Assembly (NCBI GenBank): GCA_937967805.1
Contig: CALBTC010000048.1
Location: 1-21,746 of the forward strand
DNA: 21,746 bases
Direction: 5' to 3'
Origin: an uncultured Anaerolineaceae bacterium
GTDB taxonomy: Bacteria; Chloroflexota; Anaerolineae; Promineifilales; Promineifilaceae
The notes under the pieces were generated by a model that did no database searches, had not been told where the DNA came from, and was given only the letters and a program-made list of their open reading frames with translations. How positions within the stretch are numbered: position 1 is the first letter of the stretch; every line of letters starts with the position of its first letter. Of this stretch, positions 13,347 to 20,632 are shown in pieces. The translations under genes were made by a program, and so were the position numbers.

Positions 13347-13970
13347 ATGAGTGAACAAATACAAACGAACAATCCTATCCGACAATATTCATATTTGCTG
13401 CCATCCATCCTGCTTTTTCTCCTGCTGGGCGGCATTGGTGGCTATTGGCTCAAAGCCTCACAATTGCCGGGAGAAAGCTCGGCCGATGTTGGTTTCGCTC
13501 GTGATATGAGCGAACATCACCAGCAGGCTGTCGAGATGTCTGCTTTACTCTATGACCGCACCGACGATGAAATCATGCGTATTCTTGCCTACGACATTTT
13601 GACAACACAGCAGGCACAAATTGGCATTATGAGCGGCTGGCTAGATGCCTGGGGCTACCGTTGGAGCAGCGTTGGCCCCAAAATGGAATGGATGGGCATG
13701 TCGGTTGAGGGTTTGATGCCCGGCATGGCCACGCGAGAAGAGCTTAATGAACTGGCAGCCGCCACTGGTGTCGAGGCCGAAGCCCGTTTTTTGCAACTCA
13801 TGATTCCTCACCATCGCGCCGGTGTTGTCATGGCCGAAGCCGCCGCCCAGCAAGCGAAAACAGAAATTGCACGTAATCTGGCGCAGGGCATGGCCAATGC
13901 ACAGCAAACAGAAATTGAGTACATGCAGCAACTGTTACAGGAGAAAGGATATGAGCCAGTGCGGGATTAG
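13347..13970 (+). CDS. DUF305 family membrane-anchored protein
   Basis: A 207-residue protein with an N-terminal anchor (15-34) and a DUF305 ferritin-like four-helix domain. The paired motifs are DMSEHHQQAVEM (53-64) and MIPHHRAGVVMAE (152-164), with Met-rich GIMSGW and MEWMGMSVEGLMPGM between them. DUF305 proteins are common beside copper and other metal resistance genes. The His and Met clusters suggest metal binding outside the membrane. The start ATG 13347 has AAGGA 11 nt upstream. A longer in-frame reading from 13176 overlaps the previous gene and is not used. It lies 32 bp behind the ICMT-like gene. Confidence 0.9.
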   Translation: MSEQIQTNNPIRQYSYLLPSILLFLLLGGIGGYWLKASQLPGESSADVGFARDMSEHHQQAVEMSALLYDRTDDEIMRILAYDILTTQQAQIGIMSGWLDAWGYRWSSVGPKMEWMGMSVEGLMPGMATREELNELAAATGVEAEARFLQLMIPHHRAGVVMAEAAAQQAKTEIARNLAQGMANAQQTEIEYMQQLLQEKGYEPVRD

Positions 13971-14009
13971 GCGCCGGTGGAGATGGGTGGCCAGTAGTAG
14001 GAGCGAATA

Positions 14010-14867
14010 ATGTACAGGCAATGGAGTTATCTGATGCTGTTTTTCTGTCTTGCACTGGCTGCTTGCACCGGCCAGAAAGATGACGTACCGGCGACAGCGG
14101 AGGCAACCTCAACCATACAGGTAGCCATAGCTACCGATGACTTTGTGGCCGGGACACCACGAATCCCCTTTTTCCTGTATGATGGCTCCCAGCGTGTTAG
14201 CACGGCTCAGACAGTGACGTTAACCGCCTTTGATTTGTCACAAGACCCCCCGGAACCAGGCTGGACAGGGACGGCAACAGGCTACAATGATTACGAAGTG
14301 CCTTATTGGGTAGCTTACCCGGCAGTGCCAAAAGCCTGTTTCTGGGGGCTGGCGGCCGCTATTACCTTGGCCGATGGCAAAATAGCGCAGGCGCAATTTA
14401 CAATTGAAGTAAAAGAGGAATCCCAATCGCCAGTGGTTGGGGATATGGCGCTGCCGAGTGAAAATCGCACCCTGGCGACTGAGCCGGATATTAGCAAATT
14501 ATCGTCAGGCAATGAACCCAATCCCGCTTTTTACCAGGTGACAGTTAAAGAAGCGCTGGACAGTGAACGGCCGTCTGTCATTGTCTTTTCTACACCCGCT
14601 TTTTGCCAGACAGCCATCTGTGCGCCGGTACTCAACAGCGTTGAAACGGTTTATGAGTCGCTGGGTGACGAGGTGAACTTTATTCACCTGGAGATTTACA
14701 AGCAATTCAATCCAGAGCTTATCCTGGCCGATGAAATGACTGAATGGCAATTAGCGACCGAGCCATGGACATATGTGTTAGATGATACAGGGCGCGTGGC
14801 TGCACGCTTAGGTGGGCCTGTTTCAGCCCTTGGATTAACCGCCGTTTTAGAACCATTGCTGCCATGA
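14010..14867 (+). CDS. Thioredoxin-like lipoprotein with CxxxxC
   Basis: A 285-residue protein with lipobox LAAC (Cys19), an unassigned beta-rich N-terminal half (about 35-135) and a C-terminal thioredoxin-like domain (about 175-285). The redox segment is VIVFSTPAFC199-QTAIC204-APVL, followed by VNFIHLEIYK and the cis-Pro-like TEPWTYVLDD. The CxxxxC spacing is wider than the usual CxxC and recalls Sco/peroxiredoxin-type sites. The start has GGAG upstream. The next gene starts 4 bp after its stop. As an exported thiol protein beside a CopC-cytochrome fusion it may help in copper delivery or redox sensing. In contrast to the left cluster, its redox residues are ordinary cysteines. Confidence 0.85.
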   Translation: MYRQWSYLMLFFCLALAACTGQKDDVPATAEATSTIQVAIATDDFVAGTPRIPFFLYDGSQRVSTAQTVTLTAFDLSQDPPEPGWTGTATGYNDYEVPYWVAYPAVPKACFWGLAAAITLADGKIAQAQFTIEVKEESQSPVVGDMALPSENRTLATEPDISKLSSGNEPNPAFYQVTVKEALDSERPSVIVFSTPAFCQTAICAPVLNSVETVYESLGDEVNFIHLEIYKQFNPELILADEMTEWQLATEPWTYVLDDTGRVAARLGGPVSALGLTAVLEPLLP

Positions 14868-14871
14868 GACT

Positions 14872-15867
14872 ATGAGCGTTAGTAGAGGGCATTTCATCCA
14901 ACGTTCTCGGCTGCTAATCTTGTTAGTGGGCAGTTTCTTGATAGTCATCAGGGTGATGCCTATCTTTGCCCATGCCGAACTGGTTATGGCAGAACCAGCT
15001 CCTGGAACAAGGCTCTATCGTTCACCCGCGCAGATACGGTTGACCTTTGGTGAACCAGTTGCCCCCAATAGCACGATTGTGGTGTTTGGCAATAATTTTC
15101 GAGCGATAAATGGCCTTCGGGTGCTTTATAATGCGGCAACACCAGAGCGACTTGCGGCCACCCTGCCCTCTTTATCCCCAGGTCAATACACCGGGCAGTG
15201 GAAAGCTGTTTCGGTTGACGGGGATATTGTCAGCGGCAGTTACGCCTTCAGTGTCACTGGCTCATTGATAGATGCCGTGAACGGAAAAGAGTGGCTACGA
15301 GGAGGTATACTGGCTATTTTGGGGTTAACTCTAGTGGCTGGGATAATCCGCTGGCACAAGAGAAGTAAGCGAACGACTCAACCTCAACGCAGGCAGCGCA
15401 CCTCGTGGCAAAAAACAGTTCTGTTACAAATATTCTTCTCTATGCTAACACTGACACTAGCTGCGTGCCTCACTACGAACATAACACCCACACCCTTACC
15501 CACAGTGATGCCAACAGCCACGCCTGACCCTGTGATTTTGGGTCGGCAGGTTTTTGTTCGGGTCTGCTCTGTCTGTCATGGTGAAAATGCCGAAGGGTAT
15601 GCCAATGCGCTCAATGCGCCTGCCCTGGATGAAACTGAACATGCCTATGAACATCCTGACCCTGTGATTCACGATTGGATTGTCAATGGCAAGCTAGGTT
15701 TAGGGCGACAGATGCCGGCTTTGGGTGAGCAACTTACTGATGAAGAGGTTCATGCCGTCATCGCTTACCTGCATACGCTTTGGACGGACGAACAGTTAAC
15801 CATTCAGCAAGATATTACATCGCGCTATCCGGCAACACCCGAACCAACGTGGACACCAGGGTCATAA
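14872..15867 (+). CDS. CopC domain fused to cytochrome c
   Basis: A 331-residue protein. A signal peptide (to about 33) is followed by a CopC domain (34-128) starting HAELVMAEPAPGTRL. The N-terminal His34 is the typical Cu(II) ligand. There is a membrane helix at 144-160, a basic stretch, and a second hydrophobic segment ending in LTLAAC (Cys199) with a Thr/Pro linker. A class I cytochrome c follows (222-305), with heme site CSVCH (232-236) and distal Met281 (GRQMPALG). The inner LTLAAC plus linker looks like a lipoprotein signal kept after fusion of two genes. It probably links copper binding with electron transfer outside the membrane. The response regulator starts 3 bp later, so expression is shared with the two-component pair. 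Confidence 0.88.
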   Translation: MSVSRGHFIQRSRLLILLVGSFLIVIRVMPIFAHAELVMAEPAPGTRLYRSPAQIRLTFGEPVAPNSTIVVFGNNFRAINGLRVLYNAATPERLAATLPSLSPGQYTGQWKAVSVDGDIVSGSYAFSVTGSLIDAVNGKEWLRGGILAILGLTLVAGIIRWHKRSKRTTQPQRRQRTSWQKTVLLQIFFSMLTLTLAACLTTNITPTPLPTVMPTATPDPVILGRQVFVRVCSVCHGENAEGYANALNAPALDETEHAYEHPDPVIHDWIVNGKLGLGRQMPALGEQLTDEEVHAVIAYLHTLWTDEQLTIQQDITSRYPATPEPTWTPGS

Positions 15868-15869
15868 TT

Positions 15870-16541
15870 ATGAATCCTCGTCTGCTTATTATCGAAGATG
15901 ATTCTGAATTCGCCTATTATCTAAAACGCGGTCTAACTTATGAAGGGTATCAGGTGCAAGTCGCTAACACTGCCGAAACAGGAATGGCTCTGCTAAAGGC
16001 CAGCCAGCCTGATTTAATCATTTTAGATGTCATGCTGCCTGGCATAGATGGGATGGCTGCCTGTCGTGTTATTCGTCAGACGGGTTACAGTGGCCCAATC
16101 CTTATGCTCACCGCCCGCAATGCGATTGATGACCGTGTAACCGGTCTGGATGCTGGCGCAGACGATTACTTAGGCAAGCCATTCGGTTTTGATGAATTGT
16201 TGGCCCGACTGCGGGCATTGCTGCGTCGCCAGGGAACAATCGGCAACATTATGACATTTGCCGACCTGGAATTGGATACCAGCCTCTATTGTGCCTATCG
16301 TCACGGCCGAGAAATCAGCTTTAGCCGAACTGAATATGAACTGCTGCGGCTATTTCTAACCCATCCACAGCAATTACTTACCCGCGAGGTCATTCTGGAA
16401 AATGTCTGGCCTGGCATACAAGTACATCGGGGCGATGTACTGGATGTTTATGTTTTGCGCCTGCGGCGGAAATTAGGGAATCCCTCTTTAATTCATACAG
16501 TGTATGGTATGGGTTATATTCTCAAGGAGGACAAAATATGA
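15870..16541 (+). CDS. OmpR/PhoB-type response regulator
   Basis: A 223-residue protein. The receiver domain (1-115) has Asp10-Asp11, phosphoacceptor Asp53 (LIILDVMLPG), Thr81 and Lys103. The C-terminal winged helix (130-221) includes SFSRTEYELLRLFLTHPQQLLTREVILENVW and the closing VYGMGYIL. The start ATG 15870 follows the CopC fusion stop by 2 bp. It ends in an ATGA overlap with the histidine kinase gene, whose ribosome site AAGGAGG lies inside its last codons. It is the cognate partner of that kinase. Context suggests control of copper or envelope genes, including its own operon. Confidence 0.95.
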   Translation: MNPRLLIIEDDSEFAYYLKRGLTYEGYQVQVANTAETGMALLKASQPDLIILDVMLPGIDGMAACRVIRQTGYSGPILMLTARNAIDDRVTGLDAGADDYLGKPFGFDELLARLRALLRRQGTIGNIMTFADLELDTSLYCAYRHGREISFSRTEYELLRLFLTHPQQLLTREVILENVWPGIQVHRGDVLDVYVLRLRRKLGNPSLIHTVYGMGYILKEDKI

Positions 16542-17917
16542 TTTCGTTGCGATGGCGTTTAACGCTTTGGTATGTGTTGATAACAGTGGTTGCTTTGGGC
16601 AGCTTCATCCTCATCTCCTACCGTGCCTTTTCCGATTCCCTGCTGAATGAAATAGATAACACCCTAGTCGAACGCGCCAATCACGTGACCGATGCCCTCT
16701 CGGTCATCCCCAACCGCCCTATTGAGGGGGTATCGCCGGAAATAACCGATGAATTCCGTTCGCCGGGAGTCTATGTGCAGATATTGAACGGAGAAGGCAC
16801 TGTCGTCGCTCGCTCCTTTAACCTGGGCGCACAGCAGTTGCCGATCACGGCCGTTGACCTAGAACAGGCGCTGTCCGGCGACGGTTTCTATACCACTGCC
16901 CCCATAAGCGAGCAGCCCGTGCGCCTTTACCATCGCCCATTACGGCGTGAAGGGGTGACGGTGGGCGCTATCCAGGTGGGCCAATCCCTGGTAGGCTTAG
17001 AAACGACACTGCAACGGCTGCGGCTCATTTACGCCATCGGATTGACCAGCGTTTTGTTGTTTGGCCTGGCCGGAAGCTGGTGGATCGCCCGGCGTGGCTT
17101 GTGGCCTGTAAGCCATATCGCCCAAACCGCCCGCGAGATTATCCAGGCCGAAGACCTGGCTCGCCGGGTAGATTACAATGGCCCGGCTGACGAAATCGGA
17201 ACCCTGGCTGCCACCTTCAACGAGATGCTAGACCGGCTGCAAACGCTTTTTGAAAACCAGCGCCGTTTTCTGGCCGAGATTGCCCACGAACTACGCACAC
17301 CGCTGGCTTCTATTTTGGGCAACATAGATTTATTGGCGCGATACGAAACAGATGGCGACCGTCAGCAGGAGGCGCTGACGGCTATCCGACGCACGGGCAG
17401 ACACACTGCCCGGTTACTGGATGATCTGCTGTTGTCAGCGCAGGCCGAGGCTGGCTGGCATTTGCAGCTTTGTCCGGTAGCTGTAGATGATGTCTTTCTT
17501 GATGTATATGAAGCGATGCTGCCGACGGCTAATAGCCACGCCCTGCAATTAAATCGGTGTGAAGCGGCTCAGGTATTGGGCGATGCCGACCGACTGCGGC
17601 AAGTTTTCACCAATTTGATAGACAATGCCTGCAAACAGGTCATGCTGGATGGGGTGGTGGCGATGGCCTTGTGGTCGGAAAACGGCCGTGTTTGGGTATC
17701 TATTCAGGACAATGGCGCTGGTATGACCTTAGATACCCAAAATCGCATCTACCATCCCTTTTTTCGTGACCCAAACCAGACTCAACTTTCCGGCGTTGGG
17801 CTGGGTCTAGCCATCGTCCACTGGATTGTGCAGGAACATCACGGTGAAATCCAGATAGATAGTGCGCCTGGGCAGGGTACGCATATCACGCTCAGTTTCC
17901 CTGAACTTCCCGCCTGA
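16538..17917 (+). CDS. Sensor histidine kinase
   Basis: A 459-residue membrane kinase. It has TM1 (about 9-28), an extracytoplasmic sensor domain (30-160), TM2 (163-184) and HAMP (185-238). HisKA has His250 in FLAEIAHELRTPLASI, and HATPase carries the N box NLIDNACKQ (359-367), G1 DNGAGM (391-396) and G2 GVGLGLAI (419-426). The overall layout is that of CusS/BaeS-like kinases. The sensor domain has no clear Cys/His/Met metal cluster, so the signal cannot be named. The start overlaps the regulator stop (ATGA). Like its neighbours it carries ACGGCCGT palindromes (16847, 17682). Confidence 0.95.
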   Translation: MISLRWRLTLWYVLITVVALGSFILISYRAFSDSLLNEIDNTLVERANHVTDALSVIPNRPIEGVSPEITDEFRSPGVYVQILNGEGTVVARSFNLGAQQLPITAVDLEQALSGDGFYTTAPISEQPVRLYHRPLRREGVTVGAIQVGQSLVGLETTLQRLRLIYAIGLTSVLLFGLAGSWWIARRGLWPVSHIAQTAREIIQAEDLARRVDYNGPADEIGTLAATFNEMLDRLQTLFENQRRFLAEIAHELRTPLASILGNIDLLARYETDGDRQQEALTAIRRTGRHTARLLDDLLLSAQAEAGWHLQLCPVAVDDVFLDVYEAMLPTANSHALQLNRCEAAQVLGDADRLRQVFTNLIDNACKQVMLDGVVAMALWSENGRVWVSIQDNGAGMTLDTQNRIYHPFFRDPNQTQLSGVGLGLAIVHWIVQEHHGEIQIDSAPGQGTHITLSFPELPA

Positions 17918-18013
17918 TTCTCCTTTTCTCATTTAACTGCAAGATTTTGTTTGGAACTTTCTCATTAGAGGGAGATATATTCCGGTGTTGTCGGATTGCC
18001 TGGCCAACCGACC

Positions 18014-18061
18014 TTATCCTCTGGCCTCTGTTCGCTAGATAGTGCGACAGAGGCCGGATAA
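18014..18061 (+). other. Long stem-loop before the CDF-SPFH gene
   Basis: TTATCC (18014-18019) pairs with GGATAA (18056-18061), and GGCCTCTGT (18023-18031) with ACAGAGGCC (18047-18055). A 3-base bulge separates the two stems. An inner CGC/GCG extends the stem. It ends 16 bp before the start codon and 8 bp before the ribosome site. There is no T-run, so it may be a processing or regulatory hairpin, or a weak terminator of the kinase operon. The remaining gap (17918-18013) shows nothing clear. Confidence 0.55.
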
Positions 18062-18077
18062 TCTGCGGAAGGGATCT

Positions 18078-19634
18078 ATGGATCGGAAAGAACGTACAAT
18101 CTTTGTCACCATCATTATTAATCTCGTCTTAGTGGGTTTTAAGTATGGTCTGGCTGGCGCTTCTGGCAGCCTGGCTTTGCAAGCCAGCGCTGTCCACTCC
18201 ATTACCGATGTAGCCATAGGTGTTCTGGTCCTGGTAGGCTTACTGATTGGCCGCTGGGATGCCGCCCGCCGACAAACGCAGGCACGAGCCAATAGAATCG
18301 AAAATTGGATTGCGCTCATCGTGGGCCTGGCCATCTTCTATGTGGGTCTGGACATCATCCGCGAAGTATTGTTAGGTGAGGCACCAGAGCTAAGAAATCT
18401 GGTTCCCATCACCTTTGCCTCTCTCATTACAGTAGCCGTCGCCTATTTTATTGCTCGTTACAAGCTGTTCGTAGGCCGCCAGACAGAATCGCCAGCGCTC
18501 ATCGCCAGCGGCTATCATTCGCAGATGGACATCTATGCCGCCATCGTAGTTGTCGTTGGTCTGGCTGGCGCGGCTCTCGGTCTGCCCAATCTAGATCGCG
18601 TCGCGGCGGTCATTGTTGTCATTTTCATTTTTCTTGCCGGGTACGAGATTGTTTCTTCTGCTATTGCCGCACTGCGAACCAATCAAGCGCTTGAGATTGA
18701 AGGTGAACACGGGCATATCCATCTGCCCACTGGACGGAGACCTTGGCGGCGTATTGTGCCGATTACGGCCGTTATTTTCGTAAGCGCCGTTTTGCTGTCG
18801 GGATTTTATCAAGTCCAACCAGGTGAAGCGGCCGTCGTGCGGCGTTACGGTCGTGTCATCGCCAACAATGTTGGCCCAGGCCTGCACTATCGCCTACCTG
18901 CACCCATTGACCAAGTAGACATCGTTGCTATTGACAATGTGCGCCGCACCGACAGCCCGGCCAGCCTCATGCTCACTGGCGACGAGAATCTGATTTCAGT
19001 ACGCCTGAGCCTACATTACAACATCACCGATGCCGCCGCTTTCCTGCTGAATGTAGCCGATCCGGAAGCCCTGGTGACACAGGCAGGAGAAGCAGCTATG
19101 CGCCAGGTTGTAGCGCAAGAAAATGTGGATGCCCTGCTGACAATTGATAAGGCCATCATTGAACGGCGAGCGGCCGATCTGGCTCAGAATACGCTCGATA
19201 CCTACAACGCCGGGCTGCGTGTGGTCAGCGTCCAACTGCTGGAAAGTAATCCGCCGCCAGAAGTGGCGGATGCCTTTCGTGATGTGGCCAGCGCCCGCGA
19301 AGACCGTAACACCTTTATCAACGAAGCCCTGGCCTACCAAAACGAAATCGTTCCCCTGGCGCGTGGTGACGCTGCCCAAACGATTCAAGAGGCGAATGCT
19401 TATTATGCCGAGAAAATAGGGTTGGCCAGGGCTGATGCCGCATTGTTTACCAGCCGGCAAGGCGCGTATGCCAATGCTCAGGAGGCTACCCGGCTGCGCC
19501 TTTACCTGGAAGCAGTGGAAAACGTCTTGCCCGGTACACGCAAATTCCTGGTTGATGAGTCGGTGCAGTTAGATACCACTGACCTGTGGATACCGGGCAG
19601 TAGCGGGGTACAGACATTCCCAACCGAACCATAA
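18078..19634 (+). CDS. CDF metal transporter fused to an SPFH (HflK-like) domain
   Basis: A 518-residue fusion. The start ATG 18078 has GGAAGGGA upstream. A GTG at 18042 is in frame but lies inside the hairpin. Residues 1-205 are a cation diffusion facilitator membrane unit with both metal sites: HSITD (His40, Asp44) in TM2 and HSQMD (His147, Asp151) in TM5. The usual cytosolic C-terminal domain of CDF is replaced by a short linker with HGHIH (211-215). A membrane helix (225-243) and an HflK-type SPFH domain (245-500) follow: VQPGEAAVVRRYGRV and the coiled-coil EALAYQNEIVPLARGDAAQTI region. It may couple Zn/Co export to a membrane scaffold that regulates FtsH. It is the first of three SPFH genes. 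Confidence 0.9.
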   Translation: MDRKERTIFVTIIINLVLVGFKYGLAGASGSLALQASAVHSITDVAIGVLVLVGLLIGRWDAARRQTQARANRIENWIALIVGLAIFYVGLDIIREVLLGEAPELRNLVPITFASLITVAVAYFIARYKLFVGRQTESPALIASGYHSQMDIYAAIVVVVGLAGAALGLPNLDRVAAVIVVIFIFLAGYEIVSSAIAALRTNQALEIEGEHGHIHLPTGRRPWRRIVPITAVIFVSAVLLSGFYQVQPGEAAVVRRYGRVIANNVGPGLHYRLPAPIDQVDIVAIDNVRRTDSPASLMLTGDENLISVRLSLHYNITDAAAFLLNVADPEALVTQAGEAAMRQVVAQENVDALLTIDKAIIERRAADLAQNTLDTYNAGLRVVSVQLLESNPPPEVADAFRDVASAREDRNTFINEALAYQNEIVPLARGDAAQTIQEANAYYAEKIGLARADAALFTSRQGAYANAQEATRLRLYLEAVENVLPGTRKFLVDESVQLDTTDLWIPGSSGVQTFPTEP

Positions 19635-19642
19635 GGGTATTA

Positions 19643-19704
19643 GAGATGAGAGGGTGAAGATTGATTTAGCTCTAATCGCCACCCTCCGATCTCCAAATAT
19701 GGAG
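19643..19704 (+). promoter_or_regulatory. Alternative hairpins that may mask the hflC ribosome site
   Basis: A large stem (GAGAT with ATCTC; GAGGGTG with CACCCTC; GATT with AATC; 19643-19693) shares its last bases with a smaller one, CTCC-N6-GGAG (19691-19704). The latter's GGAG is the hflC ribosome site. The two cannot both form fully. This could tune hflC translation against the upstream gene. It is structure seen by eye only. Confidence 0.4.
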
Positions 19705-19711
19705 AAAAACT

Positions 19712-20632
19712 ATGAAACTTATCCGTAACATTATCATTGCGCTTGTTATCATCGGTTTTCTGGCGACAACACTGGTTTTCTTTCGGGTTGATGCCACTGA
19801 AGCAGCCATTGTAACGCAGTTTGGCGAGCCAGTGCGGGTGATTACAGAGCCAGGTTTGTATGCAAAGTTGCCCGACCCCCTGCAAACTGTAGTGCGGATC
19901 AACGGGCAGCTTCAGGTTTACAATCTGCCGCAAACGGAGTTCCTGACGGCCGATAAAAAGAACATTGTGGTTGAGGCTTATGCTACCTGGCAGGTCACGG
20001 ATCCGCTGGCATTTCTGAAGACGGTGCGTGACCCAATCGGCGCTGAGACACGGTTGGCCGACGTAATTGCTTCGGAGTTGGGTGCGGCCTTAGGCCAGGT
20101 AGAGCTAGCTCAGTTGGTGACAGTAGACACAGAGCAGATGAGGCTGCCGGATATGTTAACGGCCGTTACCGAGGGTGCGGCCAACCGAACAGACGATTTT
20201 GGTCTGGCCATCACCGACGTGCGTTTGAAACAACTAACCTTTCCCCAGGCTAACCTGACCAGCGTTTTTCAACGGATGCGTGCCGAACGCGAAGCCATTG
20301 CCCGCCAATTCCGCTCAGAAGGCACCGAAGAAGCGGCCGGTATCAGAGCAGAAGCGGATGCTGAAAGAGCGCAGATTTTGGCTGATGCTAACCAGGAAGC
20401 GGCTGAAATTCGAGGGCAGGCAGATGCCGAAGCGATTGCTATTTATGCCGAAGCGTTTGGCAAAGACCTGGAATTCTACCAATTCTTACGCACTCTGGAA
20501 TCGTATCAGGCGTTCATTGATGAGAATACGACTCTGATTTTGCCCTCTGATTCGGAACTCCTGCGCTATCTCAACCCGACCAACAGCAGTACAACCCCGC
20601 CCATCGCCGCAACCCAGGAGGAGCAGCCATGA
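19712..20632 (+). CDS. hflC: HflC-like SPFH protein
   Basis: A 306-residue membrane-anchored stomatin/prohibitin-type protein. It has an N-terminal anchor (6-25), then TEAAIVTQFGEPVRVITEPGLYAKLP (29-54, typical HflC), the SPFH core to about 190, and a long Ala/Glu coiled coil (190-260: RSEGTEEAAGIRAEADAERA). A Thr/Pro tail follows. HflC pairs with HflK in a large ring outside FtsH and limits its proteolysis. The start has GGAG 7 nt upstream, in a possible hairpin. It ends in an ATGA overlap with hflK. The gene order C-then-K is the reverse of E. coli hflKC. Confidence 0.92.
   Translation: MKLIRNIIIALVIIGFLATTLVFFRVDATEAAIVTQFGEPVRVITEPGLYAKLPDPLQTVVRINGQLQVYNLPQTEFLTADKKNIVVEAYATWQVTDPLAFLKTVRDPIGAETRLADVIASELGAALGQVELAQLVTVDTEQMRLPDMLTAVTEGAANRTDDFGLAITDVRLKQLTFPQANLTSVFQRMRAEREAIARQFRSEGTEEAAGIRAEADAERAQILADANQEAAEIRGQADAEAIAIYAEAFGKDLEFYQFLRTLESYQAFIDENTTLILPSDSELLRYLNPTNSSTTPPIAATQEEQP

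Noticed and set aside
18042..18077. Longer start (GTG 18042) for the CDF-SPFH gene
   Set aside because: It lies inside the hairpin and lacks a ribosome site; ATG 18078 has GGAAGGGA upstream and begins a normal CDF N terminus.
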